This document shows positions 32,813-43,334 of a stretch of 64,000 nucleotides of DNA, piece by piece. The position numbers were made by a program, and so were the translations under genes. This stretch comes from Diospyros lotus. Lineage: Eukaryota; Streptophyta; Magnoliopsida; Ericales; Ebenaceae. The notes beneath the pieces are model-generated. The model searched no databases. It was given only the letters and a program-made list of their open reading frames with translations, and was not told the DNA's origin. The stretch spans positions 20,048,433 through 20,112,432 of the forward strand of contig NC_068347.1 of NCBI RefSeq assembly GCF_014633365.1. The letters are read 5' to 3'. Each line of letters starts with the position of its first letter. The first letter of the stretch is position 1.

Positions 32813-33699
32813 ATGGATTCGCATGCGAAGAAGACACGGCGATTCAAGACTTTTCTCTGTTTCCGGCCTGTCGCCGTCGACCACTATTTAGTCAAGCCAC
32901 GCCGTGACGGTTGTGTCGACGACGGCAGTTCCGGCGATCCGGCCTTATTCTCGCACTTATCTGAAGACGACAGCATGGCGCCCCCCAAGATCTTCACTCG
33001 TATTTCCAAAGATGAGGTCAATATTTGCTCTGATGAAAATCTCGGCAAAGGAGGGTCTCGCCGCCGTTTTACTCGTGTTCTTAAAGCCATTTTTTTCGGG
33101 GCTTCATTGGTAATTGTTATTTCAACCATTTTCGTACAAATCTTGTCTGTTTTCAATTACATTATTAATGAATATGGGTCGTACTGTTTCGTTTCAATCG
33201 ACAGGCCAAGAAGGTTAGAATCAAGAAAGCACGGAAAAACTCCAACGCATCGTTAAGAAGCAAGAGCGTGTCTGGAAAAACCAATGGAACTTTGGATTCA
33301 GCGAAAGTGAAACCTGTCAAAGAACAATCTACGGTCTTTAGACCAAAGAGTACTTGTTTTGGTGGCCCAGCCACTTCGACGACGCCGTTCTCTTCTTCAT
33401 CCGCTTCGTCCATCAGTTCCAATTCCAGATCCTCGTTGTACCGGAAAGTGGAAGAAGGTTGCATTTCAAATGTGGGGTTGTGCTTTCTCCTTGTTTTGTT
33501 GTTGGTTTTGATCGTTTGGGGGAAGGCTTGCTCGATAGTCTGCACCTCATCGATGCTATTTCTGGTTCCCAGCCGGAGGGGGATTCACTCGCCGGAGGCC
33601 GTCGTTTACCCGGCGGAGATGGACTCGGCGGAGTACAAGAAACGGGTGATCATGGATGGGCTGCTCGAGAGAAGTCGCAATCGGGTAGCGTATCTCTGA
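32813..33699 (+). CDS. Uncharacterised plant membrane protein, two exons (32813-33109, 33205-33699)
   Basis: The only convincing host gene in the window. Exon 1 encodes 99 residues from MDSHAKKTRR to FFGASL. A 95-bp T-rich intron (33110-33204) has GT at its start and CGACAG at its end, and the phase is 0. Exon 2 encodes 164 residues from AKKVRIKKAR to RNRVAYL and a TGA; total 263. Visible features: a basic N-terminus, a second basic patch at the exon junction, a serine-rich stretch (about residues 160-178), one strongly hydrophobic segment (about 189-210, FLLVLLLVLIVW) that should span a membrane, and a C-terminal EYKKRVIMDGLLERSR block. It resembles small plant-specific proteins of unknown role; I do not assign a function. 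Unspliced, the first frame would stop at about 33256 after 148 residues. Confidence 0.8.
33110..33204 (+). other. Intron of the host gene
   Basis: The segment begins GTAATTGTTATTTC and ends TCAATCGACAG, is T-rich as plant introns are, and joins two frames that do not otherwise connect. Both coding sides are intact and in phase after removal, which is the main support. Confidence 0.8.
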
Positions 33700-33908
33700 A
33701 CTTTGACCATTGGAATTGAACGGTTTTCTATAACGACCTCGTGTTGGACCAACAAGGCTAGAGAGTAGCGACAAGTCAACGCCTGTGTAGTATAGTGCCC
33801 TTCACATTTTTCAGTTCTTGTATTTTGCCAAGGGAATCAGCAAAATTTTCCCTTTAAAGCTGCTGCGATTTGTAAATGTATGAACAGATTTTAGTCGTCT
33901 TTTATTAT

Positions 33909-33914
33909 AATAAA
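33909..33914 (+). terminator. Probable poly(A) signal of the host gene
   Basis: AATAAA lies 210 bases after the stop codon in an AT-rich stretch. Plant poly(A) signals are loose, so this is only the best visible candidate. Confidence 0.5.
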
Positions 33915-33919
33915 ATATG

Positions 33920-34949
33920 TATAATACGGTACAAATATACTGTGAAACATAAAGCATGAATACAATTATGAAAGATTAAACCAAGAATGATCCAAGAAGG
34001 AGGCAGAACCTGCAGGCATTTGAACTGTTGTAACGTACTTTCTTGGCCGATGCAATCTTATGAAGGAAGACCGAAAATTGGAACCGATAGACAGACGAAG
34101 CACACGAAGAAGAAACAAATGAAACCCACCAAGTACGCTCTCTCTTCTTAACGATGGCTGCGAGTTTTTTCGAGCTTTCCTGATTCTAATTAATTAACAA
34201 CCCACCAAGTTTCATTAACCAAACAACAAATGAAAGAAACAAATTAATATATCATGAAGGATCAATGATGTGTTGAAGATGGTACGTACTTCTTTCGGGA
34301 TGTGTTTTGGTTCGCCACCAATGGACAAATTGAGAAAATTGGACTCCTATATATAATAGTCATATCACTGTATCCATTCTTGATATGTTTTAAACTAAAA
34401 TATATATGTATATATATATATTGATAATCTTATCTTATTTTAAATAGAACTTATCTTAAATAGAACATTCTAACATTTGTTTAAATTAAAAAAAACCTAA
34501 TAAATAAATGTTTTCAAATTAACAACAGCTCCATTTTTTTCCTTTTCTTGGTAACAATAGCTTCATCTACTTTCATATTTCCTTAGTAGTTGACCTAAAT
34601 AAATATACTCAAAAGCTGCAAGACACCTAATTAAAAAAAAAAAAACAATATTTTATTTATGTTATCTTCGATAAAGCCATATTTTTCATATTAATTAAGG
34701 GGTATTTAATCTTTTGAAACTCACAAGCCAAGAAAGAGGATTGAGTAATTGGCGAAATTCAACTAACTTTAAACAAGAAGCTTATAAAGAGAGACTTGCT
34801 GAGGAAAATGGGAGCTGACAATTGAACGAGAATGAACTTTTATTGTTATGTTATAGGTAAAAGTTTAAAAAAAAAATTTAAGTTCAAAATAATATTTTGG
34901 GTTAAAAATATGTAATTTTTTTCTTAATCAGGGTGTTTCATGTAACATG
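33920..34949. other. Intergenic AT-rich sequence, no gene seen
   Basis: I find no coding frame or recognised repeat. Short AT runs (about 34395-34420) and poly(A) tracts occur. Confidence 0.5.
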
Positions 34950-35873
34950 TAAACTGGATAATGAGCATATCTTGGTTTGACTTCCTGCATAACATCTCAT
35001 GAGTGTGCACGAGCATCAATTTTTATTTCTATCACGTGCAATTTGTATGTGGCCACTTTATGTGTTGCATGTGCATTGGAAAAGGCATGGACAGAGATGA
35101 TTATGCGTGCTGCAGTTGTGTACCGCCGGGATATATCCCCCAAAACCAGTAGGCATTAGCCTGACTGGGGTTACGCTCCTGCGGTGACGACTGAGGGGCG
35201 CGCCCAGTGGTGATGACCATGGGTGAGATTATATATGTATTTATATATATGTACGTATGGCTATAGCCAAGTGTATCAGATATGACCTATGGTCACCGAA
35301 CTCAGCTACAGACTGGTACGTATTATGTTGCATTTTATTTGCTATGTGAGGCCATTGGCCATTTATATGTTGACAGACTTATATGCGTGTTATGCATGAC
35401 ATTATCATTACGGGTGTGTGTGTAACTCTTGAGTTATCACCTGTCATTTCTGTCAATATGTATGTTCACCACACCTGTATCCTATTATTATCTGCCATGC
35501 TCTTCCTTCTTATTTCTTATGCTTGCTGAGCTTTGTAGCTCACGTTGTACTCTCCTCCATTCCAGGTAAAGGTAAAGAGGTAGCAGGTGGGGAGTCAAGC
35601 AAGAAGGATGGGTAGACATGTGCGCGTGCGGGTCCCCTCTTGATTTAAAGGGTCTTGGGAAGTTGTGTTGGTAGATGTGTAGACTTTATTTTGTGTGTAA
35701 TGTAACTTAAAGAAAAGTCATGCTGTAATCCTTGGAAGTATTTATCTTGGGTTTGAGTTTGATGGATGGCAGGTGTATGCATGCTTGTGGCTAAGTGTTG
35801 TTTTGTCTATGTTCTCTAGCACCCATTCTTCCAGGTTGCCTTGAAATGGGTTAACTTGGGGGAGGGGTGTTAC
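34950..35873 (+). mobile_element. Gypsy (probably chromovirus) LTR, 3' part
   Basis: It ends GGGGGAGGGGTGTTACA at 35873, the typical end of chromovirus LTRs, and contains the CTTGCTGAGCTTTGTAGCTCACG block often seen in their U5 region. The left limit is uncertain. It has no primer site after it: Athila gag text follows at once, so the two come from different elements. Confidence 0.6.
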
Positions 35874-37362
35874 ATCTTCTTCCCCTTATTTTCTTTCTTG
35901 TGAGCTTTGTGGGCGAGGGGGACATGCTAGTGTAGATTGTCAAGTAGGAAATCCTTTTTCTTCTGGCTCTTTTGAACAAGCTAATTTTATTTCTTATGGT
36001 GGCAACATGTCAAATTTTAATCCCTACTCCAACACTTACAATCCAAGATGGAGGAGCCATACTAATCTTTCTTGGAGTAATAATCAACAAAGAGTGCCCC
36101 CCGGCTTTCAACAACAACATCAAATTCCACAGGAGAAGAAACCGAATTTGGAAGATATGATGGCAAAATTTATCAATAGTACAGAGGCAAGAATGCAAAG
36201 CTTGGAAACTCAAATTGGACAACTTGCTCAAGCAATTTCAGAAAGACCACAAAGAGGATTGCCTAGCAATACTGAAAAAAATCCAAGGGAGCATGTAAAA
36301 GCCATCACTTTGCGAAGTGGAAAAGAATTTCAAAGTAAAGAAAAAGATGAAGAGCGTACAAAAGAGGAAGAAAGCCAAGAGCTTGAAGCCAAAGAAGAGG
36401 ACCAGGAGCTATCAACAGAGAAAAATGTGAGTTCTTCTTCTCTTAATTTAAAATCTTACAAAATCCCTCTTTTTTTTCCTAAAAGATTTCTAAAGGCTAA
36501 CTTGGATAAACAATTTGCTAAATTTTTAGAGGTGTTTAAAAAATTGCATATTAACATCCCTCTTTTTGATGCTATTTCTCAGATGCCAAGTTATGCCAAA
36601 TTTTTGAAAGAAATAATTTCAAACAAAAGAAAGTTGGAGGAATTTGAGATGGTGAAACTTAATGAAGAATGCTCTGCAATTCTACAAAACAAATTGCCTC
36701 CAAAACTTAAGGATCCAGGGAGTTTTTCTATTCCTTGCACTATTGGTGAAATTAATTTTGATAAAGTTTTATGTGATCTTGGTGCAAGTATTAATTTGAT
36801 GCCTTTTTCTGTTTTCATGAAGCTTGGCTTAAAAGAACCAACACCCAACACTATTTCTCTTCAATTGGCTGATAGAAGTATAAAATACCCAAGGGGAGTA
36901 GTGGAAGATGTCTTGGTAAAAGTAGATAAATTTATTTTTCCTGTTGACTTCATTGTTCTGGACATGGAAGAAGATTATGATATGCCCCTAATTTTAGGGA
37001 GACATTTTCTTGTCATAGGGAGAGCTTTGATTGATGTCCAACAAGGAACACTTATCCTTAAAATTTATGATGAGACAGTTACTTTCAATGTGTTTAAGGC
37101 TACGAAACATTCTGATAACAATGAAAAAGAAGTCTTAAGGATAGATGGCATTAATGATTTGGTAGAGAGATTAGATGAGCCTATAAAAAATTGTATTGCT
37201 AACTCTTTTGATGAGCAGGAACAAATTTTAAATGCCAAGAACAAGGCTGTGGTCATGGGCTATTTGAAAAAAAAAAAAGCAAAAATGTTGTTCATCCAAA
37301 AGAGACAAGTTGTTGACTTTGGATGTTTCTTCTTCTTCAAAAGCCAAGCCACTAGGTCATGA
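35874..37362 (+). pseudogene. Athila-type gypsy gag end and protease, uninterrupted frame
   Basis: The open frame starts without its own ATG in the gag zinc knuckle CELCGRGGHASVDC (from 35899, complete C-x2-C-x4-H-x4-C); the first in-frame ATG is at 36007. Then follow a glutamine-rich region, a coiled-coil-like block (NLEDMMAKFINSTEARMQSL), AITLRSGKEF, an acidic Glu/Lys linker, and the aspartic protease with VLCDLGASINLMPFSVFMKL (the active-site DLGA usual for Athila) and MPLILGRHFLVIGRALIDVQ. About 490 codons are free of stops, which is unusual in this window. The N-terminal gag is replaced by a foreign LTR and the polymerase is missing, so the element is dead although this piece is intact. 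Confidence 0.88.
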
Positions 37363-38799
37363 AAAGGAAAGGTTGATAAGGGTGTTGAGGGAGAAAAAGA
37401 AGGGGATTGGATTGAGAGTTGCTAGCATTCAAGGAATAAGTCCATCAATTAGCACAAATAAAGTTTTAATGGAAGGAGGATTCAAGCCTTCGTGAAGACA
37501 AAAACCTAGTCAAGCTAATGACTATAAAGAAGCGCTTGATGGGAGGCAACCCATTCGAAATATTATTTATTTTTCTTTTCTTTTATTTCTCTTAACTTTT
37601 AGAATATTCTTGGATTGATTTCTTATTTCATTTTTTTTTCTTCTTTTTAGAACTTGTTGAATCTAGAAAGCCAGCCTCTCTTCTTCAAAAGAATAAGACC
37701 AACAATCTTCAAGCATTTCAAGAAGGCCTACATCAGGGGAGTATTGCTTTTCTTTTCTTCTTTTTAAACATTGGGGACAATGTTTAATTTAAGTGTGGGG
37801 GTGGGAAATTCAATAATTCTCAATTTTTTTGATTGCCAAAGAAAAAAAGAAGAAATATATAATGTGCATAAATGATGATTTTCTTTAAAATATATATATA
37901 TATATTTATTTTCATGTTTAGGCTGATTTCATGTTTCCTATATTAACTATTGGTTTAATGCATAGTTAATTCAAAATTGGAAATTATTCTATTTGATTAT
38001 TGATTCTGGGTTTAACAGTGTTAAGGAAAATGAATTGATTATGCCGAATTATCATGATTGTTGAAATATATGCTTCTTGATAAAATTCATGGGATTTTGT
38101 GATTATGCATGATTGATTATGTGAGAATAATATTGTGATTATTTCTCAAAGCTAGGCCTAAACAGAGTTGAAGTAAAATGGGATGATACAAAAAAGAAAA
38201 AAAGAGCAAAACAAAAGAAAAAAAAAATCGTTTTTGCTATTTTTCTACTCCTATGTTTTGAGCTGCTTAGTAGTAACTGGGGGTCGACAGTGTGCTCCTG
38301 CATCATCCTTCACGTCAAACGGTAGTTCAAAATATGAGTATACAAATGCATTCTAAGCAATTATTTAGAAAAGTAACCAGGTGTCTTCATCACAAAATGT
38401 TGACATTCGCGTCAAAAGCCAAGTAATGCTTAGAAAATATTGATTCAAAAAAAAAAAAAAAATCATTCCTATTACTCCTTATGTTTGTAGTAGTGGAGAT
38501 AAGTGATTTCAAGAAAGCTATTACATGATTTAATTGTGTTAGTTATAAGATTTCACGAATTAATTTTGAAGTATGCATGGCATCAAAAGTGATAATTTTG
38601 CATGACTAATTCTTTCGATTAATACTTTTGGATTTAGAGTTGATATGATAATATGGATGGTAATCAATTTCGAGATTAATTATGCGTTGATATGTTGTTG
38701 GAATTTTTGATTTTGGCCTAACATGAAAATGAAATGTTTATTTGGTATTTCTTCTCTAATTTGCTTGAGGACAAGCAAAAGGTTAAGTGTGGAGGTATT
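37363..38799 (+). mobile_element. Athila element: deletion scar and 3' untranslated region
   Basis: Just after the protease the text GIGLRVASIQGISPSISTNK matches the lead-in of the reverse transcriptase, but at about 37495 it runs straight into GAAGCGCTTGATGGGAGGCAACCCA, a sequence known from the 3' region of Athila-like elements. Reverse transcriptase, RNase H and integrase are therefore deleted. The rest is non-coding with two GGGGACAATG and TTGCTTGAGGACAAGCAAAAGG signatures typical of this lineage. A purine-rich tract (GGTTAAGTGTGGAGG, about 38781-38795) precedes the LTR. Confidence 0.78.
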
Positions 38800-40120
38800 T
38801 GATAGGGCTTAATTGTTTACATATTTTTATCTAATTTTTATCTTAACCTTGTGTTAATTTCCTACATAAATGTGTGTTTATATGAATTTTATATTATTTT
38901 AATCTCTTTTTGTAGGAATTTGGCAAAGGAAATTAATTTGAAGATTTGGGCGTAAAAGGAAAAAATATATATATTATAAAATTAATTTTAAAATAAATAA
39001 ATAAATATTTTAAATAATTAATATTATAATATAATTAAAGTTATTATATTTAATAGTATATTAAATATTATATATTAAATTATAATATTCATATTTATAT
39101 TATATTATTTATATATATAATATTATAATAAGATACTTATTATATATATATATATATTAATGGTGGCAGTGGCGTGTGAAGGGCCTTAGGGCTCTATGTG
39201 CCACACATATATATATAATAATATGGAAGGCTAGTGAAAGAAGAAAATGGAGGAAGCGGCGGAGGTGCACACAATGAATGTGAAGAAGCAATTGGAGATT
39301 GGGAGGAAAAAGGAAGCAGCGCACAGAACAGCGACGCTGCAACACAAGGAATTGAGGATTAAAGTATTGTAGCGGCCAAAGATTAAACGGAAGCAGCGCA
39401 CTGCACAACAACGTGACCCAGATCTGTTTCAGATCTGGGCAGGGAACTTCTTTCTCATTTCAATTTCTATTGTTATTTTTACTTTAATAATGTCTAGCTA
39501 ATTTATTTTAGCTAGGGTTTGGATGAATTTTAATATTGGGATTATGTGATTATTTGTTTAGTTTGATTCAAAACCCGATTATTATTTGCACGAGGATTTT
39601 ATATTGTTGTGCTTAATGCTTTAAATAATTGACCACCTTTTAATGATTTAATGATTTATGCATGACTGACTAAAGAATTGTTATAAATTAGATCCATAGA
39701 CAATATAAATCACATGCTTGACTATGAGATCGAAAGATGATTAGCTCATGTGTGGGAATCGAGGAAGCTTAGTGAGTCAAATCGCCTTCCAAGATTAGAG
39801 GTTTCTAAAGAACTTAATGCTTATTTATTTCGTTGATATCTGCTTAGAAATCTGACAGTGAAATTGAATTAATAAAGGATTAATATGACTTGAGAAATCT
39901 TATTAATTAATTGAGGGGAATCCACAATCACATGCAAATAATTATAAAATACTGTAAAAGTATTTGTGGTTTTGAATCGGGTTGAATAGATAGTTACATA
40001 ACCTAGATTAAATGAAATCTAAACTGTAATACCCCGAGAGCCCAGAGAAGTTAGTATATATCGAGGATAGTGTAAGAAAGGAAACAACACCAGCTGGATA
40101 CCTTTTGGGCTGAATGTTGG

Positions 40121-40200
40121 CAAAGAACTCCCAAGTTAAGCGTGCTTAACCTGGGGTAATCCAAGGATGGGTGACCCCCTGGGAAGTTCGCGTAGGCCCA
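40121..40200 (+). ncRNA. 5S rRNA-derived segment in the left Cassandra LTR
   Basis: The stretch contains the 5S A-box-like AAGTTAAGCGTGCTT, the intermediate-element-like GGATGGGTGACC and the C-box-like CTGGGAAGTT at roughly 5S spacing. The first third of a 5S gene is not recognisable, so it is not a 5S rRNA gene, but it may still serve as an RNA polymerase III promoter. Confidence 0.8.
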
Positions 40201-40536
40201 TCAGGATAAGTTGTTCCGGACCTTCTTATCGCTCGATGCGGGATGTTACAGGTGGTATCAGAGCCGACCCTTGGCGAAGGCGGTCCGATGAGGGCGGGGA
40301 GTGGCGCCGGGGCTTGAGGGCCTGTACAAGGAGCGGCTTCTGGCAGGCTTCTAGGATGGCAGCCCCCAAGGGGAGAAGGTCTGGGACCAGTTGTAAGGTC
40401 GCATGACGAGGACGTCATGTGCTTAAGGGGGGGAGAATGTAATACCCCGAGAGCCCAGAGAAGTTAGTATATATCGAGGATAGTGTAAGAAAGGAAACAA
40501 CACCAGCTGGATGCCTTTTGGGCTGAATGTTGGCAA

Positions 40537-40615
40537 AGAACTCCCAAGTTAAGCGTGCTTAACCTGGGGTAATCCAAGGATGGGTGACCCCCTGGGAAGT
40601 TCGCGTAGGCCCATC
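40537..40615 (+). ncRNA. 5S rRNA-derived segment in the right Cassandra LTR
   Basis: Same 5S-like blocks as in the left LTR, without visible change in the three internal promoter words. Confidence 0.8.
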
Positions 40616-40889
40616 AGGATAAGTTGTTCCGGACCTTCTTATCGCTCGAGCGAGACGTTACATAAACCCTAGTACATTTATTAATTAATTTTTCTCACAA
40701 AGAATTCATTTATTTATTTTTATTTTTATTTTTATTCATTCGATTAATTAATTAGTTCAACTTAGGTTAATTTAAAATTGTTTTGGTATTGTAATCTAGT
40801 TCTCGTGGGATCGACACTCTTTTTATCACTATATGCATATTTGACTAGGGTGCACTTGCCCGAATTAATTGTGCATAAATCACACATCA

Positions 40890-41299
40890 TATATGAATTT
40901 GTATCTATGTTTATTTGTATTATATTTGAATTGTTTTGTATAATTTTTTATAATAAAAATTATATTTACAAAAAATTCTCTATATTTTTAAATTTACAGT
41001 TTACCCCTGCATTTTCGTTTCCTACATTTTTAAAAAAAATGTCGTTTCAACGTTTTCGTTTCATTTTAAAAACATATCTTTTTTCATTTTCGTGCTACTT
41101 AGGTATTAGGTAGCATCAAGTCTCGAGACAAAGGTCTCGAGACGACATCAAGTCTCAGGATGACATCAAGTCTTAGGACGAAGATCTTAGGACAACATCA
41201 AGTCTTGGGACAAAGAGGGTCTTAGGTCGACAACAATCTCAAACGGCTTGACGATGATGTTCCATCCCATAAATTCATTGTTGTGTTCAAGCAACAACA
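40890..41299 (+). mobile_element. Probable Tat-type gypsy LTR, 3' end
   Basis: The segment ends GCAACAACA at 41299, directly before a primer-site-like sequence. It contains four direct CATCAAGTCT words with intervening TCTCGAGACAAAG-like text (41114-41205). The left border is not clear; an AT-rich stretch at 40900-41100 may belong to it. Confidence 0.55.
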
Positions 41300-41317
41300 T
41301 TTGATATCATCTGTGAG
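41300..41317 (+). other. Probable gypsy primer binding site
   Basis: TTTGATATCATCTGTGAG resembles the primer site and following bases common after the LTR of Tat and Athila gypsy elements. It differs from the methionine tRNA type seen elsewhere in this window. Confidence 0.55.
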
Positions 41318-42083
41318 AAACATATGAAAAGCCAACGAATCAGTTTGTAATGGCCTAAATGAGAAACACCACAAACCAATGGAATCAAGAAGAAACAAAG
41401 ACTTAGTCTTTGGGGCACCCCCTCAGGATGTGAGATGGTATGCCTCGCTCCACGAGACCATTACTAGATAACCCTCTTCGAGCCACTTAAGACACCCAAC
41501 CTTGAGTCCGATTAGAGACCTATTATTGGGCCCAATGGGAGACTCAGTTTTAGGACAGGTTGGAGTCTCATTCTCAGGAAAGGCTGGAGACTCACTCTCA
41601 AGGCCAGTGGGAGACCCATCCCGACAAGTCAACCATACTAACCCACTTGAATAGGCTCTTTCCATGGTACCACGTATTGAGTATGAGGCCTTGCAACACC
41701 AACATGAAGAAGGAATGCAGGCACTTTGAAAGGTGGTAGGTTTGTTTCAAAGCATTACCCCACGTGTGACATTGCCACCAACATTGAAAAGGTTTGTGTC
41801 CTTCTTGATCCCACTCCAAGAAATACAAGAAGAAAGTTTTGAGACCACACTGGAACCATGGAGGGTGCGGTAACAGTCTAGTCATGATTTGTGGGAGCAA
41901 CTCGTCCCCTTTCGACTTCAAGATTGGGAAGCCTATAAAAGGCCAAGAAACACCCAGGAGGATCCCTAGAAGGAGAAGTATCTTGAGACTATAAGAAGTG
42001 TGTCCACTAATAAGGGTTGAACTCCACCAAGGGGTTTTGTGAAAAAAAATCAATGAAGTTGAAGGATCGTCAGTGTTTAGTGC

Positions 42084-42315
42084 TTGCGAGATAGTGGATA
42101 TGAAAAGGATAATTGTGGAAGTTATGGAGTAGAAAAAGTTGTTTGCGTTAGAAGACCACCCATAAAGGAAAACCCTTTTCATTCTAGCCATCATATGGAG
42201 AAATCCTTGCCAATGATGTTCAAAATGCCCCAGATATCTACATATTTAGGCAAGAGTAACCCTCATGATTACATTCAAAACTACAAGTCCTTCATGATGT
42301 TACTGAAGGATTTCA
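42084..42315 (+). pseudogene. Tat-type gypsy gag N-terminal fragment
   Basis: The frame reads KENPFHSSHHMEKSLPMMFK, then MPQISTYLGKSNPHDYIQNY and KSFMMLLKDF, the conserved start of the gag core of Tat/Ogre elements. It stands about 780 bases after the primer site at 41300, which suits this lineage's leader length. It is cut near 42315 by a minus-strand Copia LTR. Only about 75 residues remain. The leader 41318-42083 shows no gene. Confidence 0.7.
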
Positions 42316-43334
42316 TGTACGGTGGTGCGGTTAAAAATATTTTTTTTTTACATGTATCAGATACACGCAATGGAAGTAATAAACACTCACCATACATAGC
42401 TTGAATATTTAAGGAACATGTTATTTAAACACATAAAATATAATAAATGAATGCCTAAAGTTCGATGTTAGGTTGGGGTACAGAAATTGTTTATGTACTA
42501 AGACCGATCTGCCTCACGTTTTGGTGGTTCTAGGCTGTCCACACATAGCCTATTGTCTGGTATCATTTTGGTCACTTCTTCCCATGCTAGACCAGAGGTT
42601 ACCTGTATCACCAGCACCCGCGTCTGAAATTCCTCACGTAACACTCACGCTCTAATTAATTTCAATGGAATGGAGCAGAAAAAGAATGGAAAGAGCAAAG
42701 GAAAATTACAAAAGTATCCAATAGTTAACAGCCTTTGTAATTTCCCTTAAACTTCCTTGTTCAATTCCACCGCCACTAACTACCTACAGCCCTAATTTTG
42801 TGCCACGTGGAGTGCACCAATTTTGGTTGAGGTGGCACCTAGAGTCGATTACCGCAATAGTGGACTCCCATACATGGGGCAATTGACTCTCAGCACTCTA
42901 GTAAGTCAACCTTTGACTCACCCCATGATTAATGCTTAATGACATAATCGAGACATATCGAATGCACAATTTCGATACCAGATATAACATTATATGGTGT
43001 GTGACTTTCTAGATCTATTGTCCGCTAGCAAACATATAGCACCTAAACCCATTTCAGTACCAGTCAATATCTTAACCCATCACATGAATCTCTCCATATC
43101 CCGGTAATAATCCAAGAGGTCCTGGATAGTACCTAGCAACAGGTCAAGGACAATATAGCTGACAGTGAGTCTCACTTCAAGTGAATCTATTACAGTTGAC
43201 GGTTACCGTTTATTATAATCATTCCATCACCTAATGTCCCGATCAAGCGAGAACTATGGAGTGATAAACCCACAAACTGAGTAGCTATGTGTCTGATCTT
43301 ATCAATGTGACTAGATGACACCTTAGGAAACACC
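42316..43334 (-). mobile_element. Copia LTR, minus strand
   Basis: The part at about 42930-43334 can be aligned with 45520-45915 in the same orientation, including GTGTGACTTTCTAGAT and CCCATCACA. On the minus strand it ends near CACCGCACCACCGTA. It lies between Tat gag and an opposite Copia LTR. Limits are approximate. Confidence 0.55.

Larger units (their letters stand above)
40025..40662 (+). mobile_element. Cassandra: Complete Cassandra TRIM retrotransposon
   Basis: Two direct repeats of about 226 bp (40025-40250 and 40438-40662) start TGTAATACCCCGAGAG and end GTTACA. After the first is a primer site TGGTATCAGAGCC (40253-40265); before the second is a purine tract AAGGGGGGGGAGAA. TAAAC stands on both sides (40020-40024, 40663-40667). 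The LTRs carry 5S rRNA-like sequence, AAGTTAAGCGTGCTT and GGATGGGTGACC followed by CTGGGAAGTT, the hallmark of Cassandra, which has no coding capacity and relies on other elements. The LTRs differ by a substitution or two in the body and a small change near the 3' end, so insertion is fairly recent. It lies in an Athila LTR. Confidence 0.95.
38800..40889 (+). mobile_element. 3' LTR of the Athila-type element, containing Cassandra
   Basis: The LTR starts TGATAGGGCTT after the purine tract. Near its end is CTCGTGGGATCGACACTC, a near-universal phrase close to the end of Athila LTRs. The exact end is uncertain (about 40880-40889). Bases 40025-40667 are a later Cassandra insertion with its target duplication; without it the LTR is about 1.45 kb. 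About 38940-39160 is very AT-rich. No gene is supported; short frames at 39157-39411 are chance. Confidence 0.75.

Noticed and set aside
40121..40200. A 5S rRNA gene
   Set aside because: Only the inner part of 5S is recognisable, and the segment is repeated in both LTRs of a retrotransposon with primer site and target duplication; it is Cassandra, not a ribosomal gene.
41598..42194. A 198-codon minus-strand frame with hydrophobic stretches
   Set aside because: It runs antisense to the Tat leader and gag, shows no family resemblance, and its hydrophobicity is explained by the AT-rich antisense text.
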